From Nitrososphaerota archaeon (GTDB lineage Archaea; Thermoproteota; Nitrososphaeria; Nitrososphaerales; UBA183), in the NCBI GenBank assembly GCA_029784795.1, contig JAFMAW010000054.1, positions 1 to 6,088 of the forward strand: a DNA stretch of 6,088 nt, given 5' to 3'. Numbering within the stretch: the first letter of the stretch is position 1; every line of letters starts with the position of its first letter. Of the stretch, positions 1-5,746 are shown in pieces. The notes under the pieces are model-generated. The model saw nothing but the letters and a program-made list of their open reading frames with translations. It was not told where the DNA came from and did no database searches. Made by a program: the position numbers and the translations under genes.

Positions 1-590
1 TCGCCGACGATGCGCACGCCGAGTCCCGGACCCGGGAACGGCTGGCGCCAGACGATGCCCTCGGGCAGGCCGAGCTCCTCACCGACGTGGCGGACCTCGT
101 CCTTGAAGAGCTTGCGCAGGGGCTCGATGAGGGTGAAGGAGAGGTCGGCGGGCAGTCCGCCGACGTTGTGGTGGCTCTTGATGGTGGCGGCGTGCCCGGA
201 ACCGGACTCGATGACGTCGGGGTACAGCGTCCCCTGGACGAGGAACTGCGGCCCGTCGCCGCCCCTGCCGAGGTCGCGCGCGACGGCCTCGAACTCGCGG
301 ATGAAGAGCTCGCCGATGATCTTGCGCTTTCGCTCCGGATCGGTGATGCCGGCCAGCCTGGTGAGGAAGCGCTCCTCGGCCTGGACATGGATGAGCGGCA
401 CATGGAAGTGGTTTTCGAAAGCGTCGATCACCTGCTCGGCTTCGTTCTTCCGCAGCAGTCCGTGGTCGACGAATACGCACACCAGCTGATCGCCGATGGC
501 CCGATGCAGCAGGGCCGCGACTACCGAGGAGTCGACCCCGCCGGACAGGCCGAGGATGACTTCCTCGTCGCCGACCTGCTCGCGGATGCG
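1..590 (-). pseudogene. guaA: GMP synthase (glutamine-hydrolysing), ATP-pyrophosphatase domain fragment
   Basis: GMP synthase converts XMP to GMP with ATP and glutamine-derived ammonia in the cytoplasm. Read on the minus strand from about 590, the protein starts near [14 protein letters not shown] and continues with the PP-loop motif SGGVDSS. It then shows [16 protein letters not shown], a [15 protein letters not shown] segment, [14 protein letters not shown], the [10 protein letters not shown] stretch and [10 protein letters not shown]. That is the order in the synthetase domain and the start of the dimerisation domain of bacterial GuaA. The whole N-terminal glutaminase domain is missing at the 590 side, where the sequence switches to another gene. 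The other end runs off the left edge. Arginine codons are nearly all CGN, unlike the AGG-rich genes to the right. The family call is very secure. I infer that this piece comes from a bacterium and was joined here by chimeric assembly; a transferred remnant is the alternative. Confidence 0.9.
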
Positions 591-775
591 CTCCTCTCCT
601 TCCAGAGGGAGCACGGCTGGGACTTCATGAAGGTGAACCCCCGTGCCTCCTACCACGTGGAAGATTGGGGCAACACCGACCTGTACGGTGACGATCCGAA
701 CACCGGCCCCACCCTGGCGAGCACGTCGTTCATTCCAGGCAAGACTGGGCGAAGATCGGCGTGCTCGACGTCTGG
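588..775 (+). pseudogene. Uroporphyrinogen decarboxylase family protein, internal fragment with frameshift
   Basis: On the plus strand, codons from about 588 read [20 protein letters not shown] and then SYHVEDWG. This resembles the N-terminal part of bacterial UroD-family (URO-D fold, TIM barrel) proteins, which have a Gly-x-Asp-x-x-Lys-x-x-Pro-Arg-x-Ser motif followed by an E-D-W-G step. The continuation expected for the family, a serine-x-x-Asp-Trp-x-x-Ile segment, is present as [14 protein letters not shown]. It lies in a different frame (codons from about 722), so a one- or two-base indel falls around 700 to 722. Neither a start codon nor the rest of the roughly 340-residue protein is present. 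At the left the homology meets the guaA fragment across a shared stretch of about 10 to 15 bases (585 to 600). At the right it gives way to an IstA piece near 775. The true function cannot be told; UroD-family members include methyltransferases as well as haem enzymes. Confidence 0.6.
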
Positions 776-904
776 TACCGCAACTTCCATGGCTTCACCA
801 GCCGCTATCCCAGCGTCAAGCGTTTTGTGCGGCAACGGCGCGGCATGCAGACTCCGCCCGCTCGCGTGGTGATCGAGACCGCCCCCGGAGAAGAGGCCCA
901 GGTT
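776..904 (+). mobile_element. istA: IS21-family transposase (IstA) internal fragment
   Basis: The plus frame from about 788 reads [19 protein letters not shown] and then a segment ending IETAPGEEAQV. In IS21-family IstA transposases, a Tyr-x-Ser-Val-x-Arg-Phe-Val helix of the DNA-binding region is followed by a linker and an APGE-x-AQVD motif. The aspartate of that motif is the first DDE catalytic residue. Here the match stops exactly before that aspartate: the next codon is GCG (Ala) and the reading becomes unrelated. The piece covers only about 40 residues of a protein of roughly 350 to 500. No istB and no terminal inverted repeats are visible. It is sandwiched between a UroD-family piece and a CysS-like piece, so it cannot be an active element. 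Because IS21 copies are repeated within genomes, they are typical seeds for wrong joins during assembly. Confidence 0.6.
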
Positions 905-1087
905 GCGCGAGGGGGGCGGCTGCGGCGAAGCCTCCAGCTTGGCCTCGCCTTGCAGCCTCAGCAGGGATGCGATTTGGGCGGCCAGCTGCGCCGAGTGGAC
1001 CAGCCCCTCCCACTCGAAGCTCCAGTCCCGGCGATAGGGGTGGGACGCGAGGTAGAGGCGGACGGCGGCGGGAGGAACCCGGGCCAG
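905..1087 (-). pseudogene. Cysteinyl-tRNA synthetase-like (CysS/MshC) fragment
   Basis: On the minus strand, in the same frame as the ATPase upstream of it, the residues from about 1081 down to 956 read RVPPAAVRLYLASHPYRRDW and then SFEWEGLVHSAQLAAQIASL. Class Ia cysteinyl-tRNA synthetases and the related MshC ligases have a Pro-x-Ala-x-Arg-x-x-Leu-x-x-x-H-YR-x-x-W/L segment followed by a helix beginning with Leu and Ala-x-x-x. It lies just after the KMSKS loop at the start of the anticodon-binding region. The KMSKS loop itself is absent, because the frame changes identity to the ATPase Walker B strand at about 1088 to 1100. Between 905 and 955 the reading (proline-rich, PQPPPSRN) is not recognisable. 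The assignment rests on one short motif, so it is moderate. The piece is non-functional as it stands. Confidence 0.5.
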
Positions 1088-1534
1088 CGCCTCTTCCACC
1101 ACCACGAGGTAGGGGGTTCTCCTCTCCGTGAGCGTCTTGTAGAGCTCCCCCATGAACCTGGCGACCTTCTCCTTCGCGTCAGGGATGTCGGAGACATCGA
1201 GGATGAGCGGCGAGATGTCCGGGGCCTGCCTCGCCAGGTCCTCCAGGTCGAGCCCCTCCCATGAGAGGTCGCACCCGCTTTCCTCCCCGACCCAGATGGC
1301 TTCGAACTTCTCCTTCAGCCCCGTGTGCTCCCCTTCGGTGTCGACCACCGCGAACGGGACGCCGTTCCTGCAGAGCTCCTCGCAGATCACGCCGACGGCG
1401 TAGCTCTTCCCGCTCCCGCTGCTCCCCAGGACGCAGGTCCGGCCGGTGGCCACGACGTTGGCGTCGACCGAGAACGCGCCGTCGGCCTTGGTCCCGATGT
1501 CCAGCAGCGCCTGCCCGCCATCCGACTCAGACAA
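1088..1534 (-). CDS. HerA/DUF87-like P-loop ATPase, 3' end lost at a chimeric junction
   Basis: This encodes about 149 residues from a TTG at 1534. The order is a short beta-rich lead-in with LLDIGTKADG and FSVDANVVATG, then Walker A GSSGSGKS (residues 37 to 44). Next come VVDTEGEHTGL (about 63 to 73), SPLILDVSDIPDAKEKVARF and a Walker B strand YLVVVEEA (142 to 149). This layout fits archaeal DUF87/HerA-type ATPases of the FtsK-HerA superfamily, in which hydrophobic residues followed by E-E-A precede a helix and a sensor strand. Here the text after E-E-A becomes CysS-like, so the sensor and arginine-finger half is missing from this sequence. TTG 1534 is preferred because a purine-rich AGGGG lies 6 bases upstream and a TATA-like box sits about 30 bases upstream. 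An ATG at 1672 would add 46 low-complexity residues and swallow the divergent promoter. Substrate and role are unknown; HerA relatives act in DNA end processing or translocation. Confidence 0.7.
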
Positions 1535-1561
1535 GTCTTCCCCTGGGGCCCCCCTCCCCGC

Positions 1562-1574
1562 GCGTAAAATTGTT
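1562..1574 (-). promoter_or_regulatory. Candidate archaeal TATA box for the ATPase gene
   Basis: The minus strand reads CAACAATTTTACG across this stretch, an A/T run in very GC-rich surroundings. TTTTA resembles an archaeal box A and the CAACAA just upstream could serve as the TFB recognition element. A start site 25 to 27 bases downstream would fall near 1540, leaving a leader of only a few bases before the TTG at 1534. Transcription of this gene may therefore be nearly leaderless. This is inferred from position and composition only. Confidence 0.4.
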
Positions 1575-1597
1575 GCCGGATGAGGGACGCCCCGGCC

Positions 1598-1613
1598 GTA
1601 AACGCTTTTATTG
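1598..1613 (+). promoter_or_regulatory. Candidate archaeal BRE/TATA promoter for the hotdog-amidase pair
   Basis: GTAAAC (1598 to 1603) followed by GCTTTTATTG matches the layout of an archaeal TFB recognition element directly upstream of a box A. The predicted start of transcription, about 26 bases downstream of the box centre, lies near 1634. This gives a leader of roughly 35 bases that contains GGAG (1659 to 1662), 8 bases before the ATG at 1671. Together with the minus-strand box at 1562 to 1574 it forms a compact divergent promoter region of 136 bases. Confidence 0.5.
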
Positions 1614-1670
1614 CAAACAGCCCCCAGAGTCTCATGTCTCCTTACGCGCCGTCCCACCGGAGCTGAGCGC

Positions 1671-2135
1671 ATGGTTGACTACCTTCAAGACACCTACGCA
1701 CCGAACGGGGTCTGTTTCGGGTGCGGCCCCAAGAACGAGCTTGGACTCAGGCTGAAGAGCGCCCCCTCCGGGGAGTCAGTGGTCGCGGACTGGACCCCCA
1801 GAAAGGAGCACACGGCCTTCGAGGGCTACGGCAGCGGCGGGATCATCTCAGTGCTCATGGACTGCCACGGCAACTGGGCTGCCGCCTACGCTTTGATGAA
1901 AGCCAGGATGCTTCCAGCCCCGCCTGGGACCGTGACGGCCGAGTACACCGTGAGGTTCCTAAAGCCCAGCCCCATAGACAAGCCCTGGCACCTTGCCGCC
2001 CGGGCGACAAAGGTCGAGGGGGACAGAGCCTACGTCTCCGGGGAGCTGGAGGTCGGCGGCGCGGTCACCGCCACCATGACGGGTCTCTTCGTCGCTGTCA
2101 GGGAGGGGCACCCGGCCTTCGGCCGCTGGCGCTAG
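1671..2135 (+). CDS. PaaI-type hotdog-fold thioesterase
   Basis: The product is 154 residues, a usual length for a single hotdog domain. It probably hydrolyses an acyl-CoA or related thioester in the cytoplasm. The N-terminus carries CFGCGPKNELGLRLK (residues 15 to 29), a cysteine-containing lead-in often seen in this subgroup. The central helix region reads GYGSGGIISVLMDCHGNWAA, equivalent to the G-G-I-x-x-x-L-D motif of PaaI/4HBT proteins, where the Asp is near the active site. TAEYTVRFLKP and the closing strands with GAVTATMTGLFVAV complete the fold. ATG 1671 was chosen because a GGAG lies 8 bases upstream and the family sequence starts right after it; the in-frame upstream extension has no family features. 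The stop is only 3 bases before the first amidase GTG, so the two genes are probably co-transcribed. The substrate cannot be read from sequence. Confidence 0.85.
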   Translation: MVDYLQDTYAPNGVCFGCGPKNELGLRLKSAPSGESVVADWTPRKEHTAFEGYGSGGIISVLMDCHGNWAAAYALMKARMLPAPPGTVTAEYTVRFLKPSPIDKPWHLAARATKVEGDRAYVSGELEVGGAVTATMTGLFVAVREGHPAFGRWR

Positions 2136-2138
2136 GGG

Positions 2139-3578
2139 GTGCCCGGGGTGGCGGTCGTGCCGGGGTCGTCGGGGCCGATCAGGGAGCTGGGCGCGGCCTA
2201 CAGGTCGGGGGGAGCCCTGCCCACGACGGTGGTCCGCGAGTGCCTGAAGTCCATCGAGGCCTCCAACGGGAGGCTGAACTGCTTCATAACAGTCCTGGGG
2301 GACTCCGCCCTGAGGGCAGCCGGCGAGTCAGACCGCCGCTTCAGGGAAGGCAGGCCCCTCGGCCCCCTCGACGGCATCCCGGTCGCGGTCAAGGACATCA
2401 TATACATCGAGGGGGTGAGGTGCACGGCAGGCTCCAGGATACTCTCCGGGAACGTGGCCCAGTACGACGCACCGGTGGTGAGGAAGCTGAAGGCCGCCGG
2501 GGCGGTCATCGTCGGGACCACCAACCTCCATGAGTTCGCGGCCGGGACGACGAGCGTCAACCCGCACTACGGCCCGGTGCGGAACCCGTGGGACCAGGCG
2601 AAGATAGCAGGGGGCTCGAGCGGTGGCTCCGCGGCCGCCGTGGCAGCCGGGCTCGCCGCGGCAGCTCTGGGGACAGACACCGCCGGGTCAGTCCGCATCC
2701 CCGCGGCGCTCTGCGGGGTGCTGGGGGTCAAGCCCACCTACGGCAGGGTGAGCAGGCTGGGGGTGGTCCCCCTCTCGAGCTCCCTGGATACGGTCGGGGT
2801 CCTCGCGCGGTCGGCCTGGGATGCGTCTGCCATACTGCAGGCTGTAGCCGGCGGGGACCAGGGGGACATGACCACTGCGAGCGAGGCTGTGCCTGACTAC
2901 CTCGCCTCCCTCGCCCTCCCCTACGCGCCTGCCAGGGTCGGGGTGGTCAAGGAGTACTTCTTCGAGGCCCTGGACCCGGCGATCGAGGAGAACGTGGAGG
3001 CCTTTCTCTTGAGGCTCCGTCAGATGGGGTGTCAGGTGTCAGAGGCGAGCCTCGACGGCATAGGCGAGGTGTACGAAAGGTGGGTGCCCATAAGGCGCGC
3101 CGAAGCCACCGCGTTCCACCTCCGCTGGCTGCAGCAGACCCCCGAGCTCTACGGGGACGACGTCAGAAGGCTCCTCGAGCAGGGGAAGGACGTCCAAGCC
3201 GTAGACTACGTCAGCGCGGTCAACGCCCGCCCCGCCTACATGGAGAGGTTCGCCGCCTCCATGAAGGACTTCGACGTCCTCGCCCTCCCGTGCACTGCGA
3301 TCCCCGCCCCGGACATTGGGCGGTCCAACGTCCACTTGAAGGGGAAGGAGGTGCCGGTCTACTCGGCGCTGAACAGGCTCACGCTTCCTTTCAACTACGT
3401 CGGGTTCCCAGCTGTCTCAGTCCCCTCGGGGCTGGCCGAAGGGACCCCGCTGGGGGTGCAGCTGGTCGGGAAGCTCTTCGACGAGGCAACGCTGTTCCGT
3501 CTCGTGAGCGCCTACGAGGGGAGGTACGGCCCATACCCCAGGGCGCCAGGCTGCGCTCTCGCCGCACCGCCTGGTTAA
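2139..3578 (+). CDS. Amidase signature family protein (GatA-like)
   Basis: The product is 479 residues, the normal length for this family, which hydrolyses amide bonds or, as GatA, releases ammonia from glutamine for tRNA amidation. The Ser-cisSer-Lys triad is complete when counted from GTG 2139: Lys85 in PVAVKD, Ser160 in AGGSSGGSAAA and Ser184 in TDTAGSVRIPA. The spacings of 75 and 24 residues equal those of GatA. One difference from the common TDTGGS form is Ala182. A glycine- and alanine-rich signature follows, then KPTYGRVSRLGVVPLSSSLD and a C-terminal GFPAVSVPSGL and LGVQLVGKLFDEATL. GatB and GatC are not in the window and several GatA-typical residues are replaced, so a stand-alone amidase is as likely as a tRNA amidotransferase subunit. 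GTG 2148 may be the real start: AGGGGGTG ends 6 bases before it. It is probably co-expressed with the thioesterase gene. Confidence 0.9.
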   Translation: MPGVAVVPGSSGPIRELGAAYRSGGALPTTVVRECLKSIEASNGRLNCFITVLGDSALRAAGESDRRFREGRPLGPLDGIPVAVKDIIYIEGVRCTAGSRILSGNVAQYDAPVVRKLKAAGAVIVGTTNLHEFAAGTTSVNPHYGPVRNPWDQAKIAGGSSGGSAAAVAAGLAAAALGTDTAGSVRIPAALCGVLGVKPTYGRVSRLGVVPLSSSLDTVGVLARSAWDASAILQAVAGGDQGDMTTASEAVPDYLASLALPYAPARVGVVKEYFFEALDPAIEENVEAFLLRLRQMGCQVSEASLDGIGEVYERWVPIRRAEATAFHLRWLQQTPELYGDDVRRLLEQGKDVQAVDYVSAVNARPAYMERFAASMKDFDVLALPCTAIPAPDIGRSNVHLKGKEVPVYSALNRLTLPFNYVGFPAVSVPSGLAEGTPLGVQLVGKLFDEATLFRLVSAYEGRYGPYPRAPGCALAAPPG

Positions 3579-3582
3579 ATAG
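3573..3582 (+). promoter_or_regulatory. TATA box of the small membrane protein gene, overlapping the amidase stop
   Basis: GGTTAAATAG is the only A/T-rich block here and resembles archaeal box A (TTAAATA). Its TAA is also the amidase stop codon (3576 to 3578). A start about 26 bases downstream falls near 3600 to 3605, a dozen bases before the ATG at 3613. This argues that the membrane protein has its own transcript rather than depending on the amidase operon. Confidence 0.55.
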
Positions 3583-3612
3583 CGTGGTCGCATGTTAGAA
3601 TGAGGGTTTTCC

Positions 3613-3984
3613 ATGAAGTCAACCTGGGGGATCGGCGCGCTGGTCGCCATCCTGCTTTCTATCGCCGCCGGGCTGCTGAAGCTGGTCGACCTTCGGGGGA
3701 CCGTCTCCGTCATCCTGCTCCTGGTCGGGCTCTGGACCTTCGTCACCGCCTTCGCCTTCGTCGGCAGGGAGGACAGGGCATTCTACGCGGGCTGGGGGGT
3801 AGTCATCGCCGGGCTCTCACTGACGTACCTGGTCCCCCTGACCGAGGCGCTCGGCTTGATTCTCATCGCCGTCGCCGTCCTCATCGTCGTGACCGCCTAC
3901 TTCGGCAGGACCCCCAAGGTGCTGACGGCCGCGGCCAACCCGGCGTCCCCGCCAGGGGATTCGCCTGCAGTCGAATTCACCTGA
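3613..3984 (+). CDS. Small four-helix integral membrane protein, function unknown
   Basis: The product is 123 residues. Four hydrophobic stretches are visible: about 6 to 24 (IGALVAILLSIAAGLL), 30 to 50 (TVSVILLLVGLWTFVTAFAF), 57 to 74 (AFYAGWGVVIAGLSLTYLV) and 78 to 96 (ALGLILIAVAVLIVVTAYF). They are joined by short loops with the charged segment GREDRA after helix 2. The tail, about 26 residues, is polar and proline-rich and is probably disordered. No catalytic or metal-binding motif is seen and no family is recognised. The ATG has GAGGG 6 bases upstream and a TATA box about 30 bases upstream. It converges on pyrC and the two genes overlap by 8 bases (3977 to 3984). A helical-bundle membrane protein is certain in outline; any transport or stress role would be guesswork. 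Confidence 0.75.
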   Translation: MKSTWGIGALVAILLSIAAGLLKLVDLRGTVSVILLLVGLWTFVTAFAFVGREDRAFYAGWGVVIAGLSLTYLVPLTEALGLILIAVAVLIVVTAYFGRTPKVLTAAANPASPPGDSPAVEFT

Positions 3985-5251
3985 CAGACTCAAAGTCGTC
4001 CATCAGGACCTCGCCCCCCAGGACGACCCATCTCGCCCTGCCGGGGAACTCCCTCCCCTCGTAGGGGGACCAGCCACATCGGCTCCTGACGTCGTCCCCT
4101 CTCGCGACCTCCGGGGCATGCAGGTCGATCACGGTGAAGTCCCCCCTCTTCCCCAGCGCGACCTCGCCCCTGTCCGTCAGGCCTAGGTACTTCGCAGGGT
4201 TGAAGGAAGCGACCCTGGCGACGATCGCCGGGTCCACCCTCTGGCTCAACATCAGCCAGGAGACCACATGAGAGTAGTCGTCGAGCCCCGGGACCCCAGC
4301 CAGCCCGAACTCCTCTTTCTCCTCCGGCAGGTGCGGGGCGTGGTCCGTGACCAGGAACGACACCCTGCCCAGTCGCAAGCCTTGGACCAGCGCCTCCCTG
4401 TCCTCTTCCGCCCTGAGGGGAGGGTTGGTCCTGAGGAGGGGATTGTCGAGCATGGCCCTCCGCGAGAAGTATGCGTGGTGAAGGGTGGCTTCGCAGCGCA
4501 GACGCAGCCCTTCCCTCCTCGCGCCCTCCACCAGCGACAGAGTCTCGCCCAGGGACGCGTGGCAGACGTTGGCGCTGAGTCCCTTCTCTCCCTCGAGGGC
4601 ACGCACCACCCTGGCGACGGCCTCCGTCTCAGAACTCGGTGGCCTCATGTCGCAGTAGGCGTCGGGCCGCGACACCCCCGAGAGCTTCTCCGCCGCCCCG
4701 TCGATGACGTCCTGGTCTTCGCAGTGGATGCTCAGCGGCTTCCCGGTCCCGGCGACCAGCCTGAACACCCGCGGCAGCTCTTCAGCCGGGAACGACCTCG
4801 CGCCCGTGGTCTCCGACATGTACAGCTTGTAGCCGGCGACGTCCGGGGACAGCTTGACGAGGCTCTCGGTGCTCCCCCTCGCGATCCCGCCATAGAACTT
4901 GACCTCCACCAGGGCCCTGGCCGCTGCCAGCCTCGACTTCTCCTCCAGGGCCTCCGGGGTCGTGGTGGGGGTAGGGTTGTTCGGCATGTCCGCCACTGTG
5001 GTCACCCCGCCATGTATTGCCGCCATGGTCCCGGTCCGAAAGCCCTCCTTGCGCTCCCATCCAGGCTCGCGCAGGTGGACGTGGGCGTCGACGAATCCTG
5101 GGAAGACGAGGCACCCATCGGCCCTTATCCTTCTGGCCCCACGGAGCCCGTGGCCTATCTCCCTGATGACCCCGTCAGTCACCCCCACCTCGGCGTCTTC
5201 GGGGCCCTCGGGAGTCACGACCCTCCCGTCGAGGACCAGGTCGTGCTCCAT
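3977..5251 (-). CDS. pyrC: Dihydroorotase, class I
   Basis: The product is 424 residues, the typical length of a class I dihydroorotase, a cytoplasmic amidohydrolase that interconverts N-carbamoyl-L-aspartate and dihydroorotate. The binuclear metal ligands are all visible: His57 and His59 in DAHVHLREPG, Lys142 (the carbamylated lysine) in GYKLYMSE, His176 in SIHCED, His231 in NVCHAS and Asp303 in VTDHAPH. Substrate residues Arg61 and Asn91 (ADMPNN) are also present. A C-terminal beta-sandwich returns with GEVALGKRGDFTVIDL and VVLGGEVLM. Hydantoinases and allantoinases share the fold, but the HLREPG motif and the position 6 bases after pyrI settle the call. The ATG at 5251 begins the usual N-terminal strand (DLVLDGRVVTPEG). 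It is the last gene of the pyr operon visible here and ends tail to tail with the membrane protein gene. Confidence 0.95.
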   Translation of the reverse strand: MEHDLVLDGRVVTPEGPEDAEVGVTDGVIREIGHGLRGARRIRADGCLVFPGFVDAHVHLREPGWERKEGFRTGTMAAIHGGVTTVADMPNNPTPTTTPEALEEKSRLAAARALVEVKFYGGIARGSTESLVKLSPDVAGYKLYMSETTGARSFPAEELPRVFRLVAGTGKPLSIHCEDQDVIDGAAEKLSGVSRPDAYCDMRPPSSETEAVARVVRALEGEKGLSANVCHASLGETLSLVEGARREGLRLRCEATLHHAYFSRRAMLDNPLLRTNPPLRAEEDREALVQGLRLGRVSFLVTDHAPHLPEEKEEFGLAGVPGLDDYSHVVSWLMLSQRVDPAIVARVASFNPAKYLGLTDRGEVALGKRGDFTVIDLHAPEVARGDDVRSRCGWSPYEGREFPGRARWVVLGGEVLMDDFESVR

Positions 5252-5257
5252 CTGCGC

Positions 5258-5722
5258 CTATGTCCTCACGTGGTCGGGGACCTTGTCGAAGTCGAAGAGC
5301 GCGTCGCAGTACTGGCACTGGAGCATCCTCTCCTTCTTGAGGGTGGCGAACCTGGTGGTGACAGGTTCCCTCTCCGTGTTCGAGATGCAGTTGAGCTCGG
5401 GGCAACGAAGGCGCCCTTCGATAGCGTCCGGCACCCGTGGCGTGTACTTCGAGACCTTCCCTTCGTCGATGTAGTTGACCGTGATCCCGGGGAAGACCAG
5501 GCTGAGTATGTCGGCGTCGCTCTCGTCCACGTGCCACCGGTCGATCTTGATGATGTCCTTCCTGCCGAGCCTCTTGCTCGTCACGTTCTGCAGAATCACG
5601 ACCGAGACGTGTGCCTGCATCTTCTCCAGCCTGTCCAGCCGCAGAACCCTGGAGACCGTGTCCGCCCGCCAGTCCGGGATGTGGTCTATGACCGTCCCCT
5701 CCTCGATCCTGCTCACGAGCAT
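5258..5722 (-). CDS. pyrI: Aspartate carbamoyltransferase regulatory subunit
   Basis: The product is 154 residues, matching the family length. PyrI binds nucleotide effectors (CTP, ATP) and links catalytic trimers into the allosteric holoenzyme. The N-terminal allosteric domain opens with VSRIEEGTVIDHIP, close to the enterobacterial form, and includes a lysine- and arginine-rich segment LGRKDIIKIDRWHV. The C-terminal zinc domain has Cys107, Cys112, Cys136 and Cys139 (RCPELNC and QCQYC), the same spacing as the four zinc ligands of E. coli PyrI. ATG 5722 is annotated, but the GTG at 5716 (third codon) has GAGAGG 6 bases upstream and would start at the conserved VSRI, so it may be the true start. 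It lies 24 bases after pyrB and 6 before pyrC on the minus strand, so co-transcription is very likely. Confidence 0.95.
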   Translation of the reverse strand: MLVSRIEEGTVIDHIPDWRADTVSRVLRLDRLEKMQAHVSVVILQNVTSKRLGRKDIIKIDRWHVDESDADILSLVFPGITVNYIDEGKVSKYTPRVPDAIEGRLRCPELNCISNTEREPVTTRFATLKKERMLQCQYCDALFDFDKVPDHVRT

Positions 5723-5746
5723 CCTCTCGCTCTCTGTCTGGGCCGT

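Noticed and set aside
87..872. A 261-residue plus-strand open frame beginning with an acidic, valine-rich protein
   Set aside because: Its first two thirds are antisense to the clearly recognisable GuaA fragment; only the short stretch around 588 to 720 matches a protein family (UroD). It is not a gene.
776..904. A complete insertion sequence of the IS21 family
   Set aside because: Only about 40 residues of IstA are present, with no istB, no inverted repeats and no target duplication visible.
650..1672. A single 340-residue minus-strand ATPase gene
   Set aside because: Only the part from 1534 to about 1088 reads as an ATPase. The remainder is CysS-like and then antisense to the IstA and UroD pieces, and the first 46 residues are low complexity with no family features.
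1721..2533. A long plus-strand open frame, rich in Arg and Gly, across the thioesterase and amidase genes
   Set aside because: It is the shifted frame of two well-supported genes; high GC keeps stop codons rare. The same holds for the other long frames at 3029-3598 and 4899-5474.
3977..5251. Hydantoinase or allantoinase instead of dihydroorotase
   Set aside because: The DAHVHLREPG motif and the location directly behind pyrB and pyrI favour dihydroorotase.
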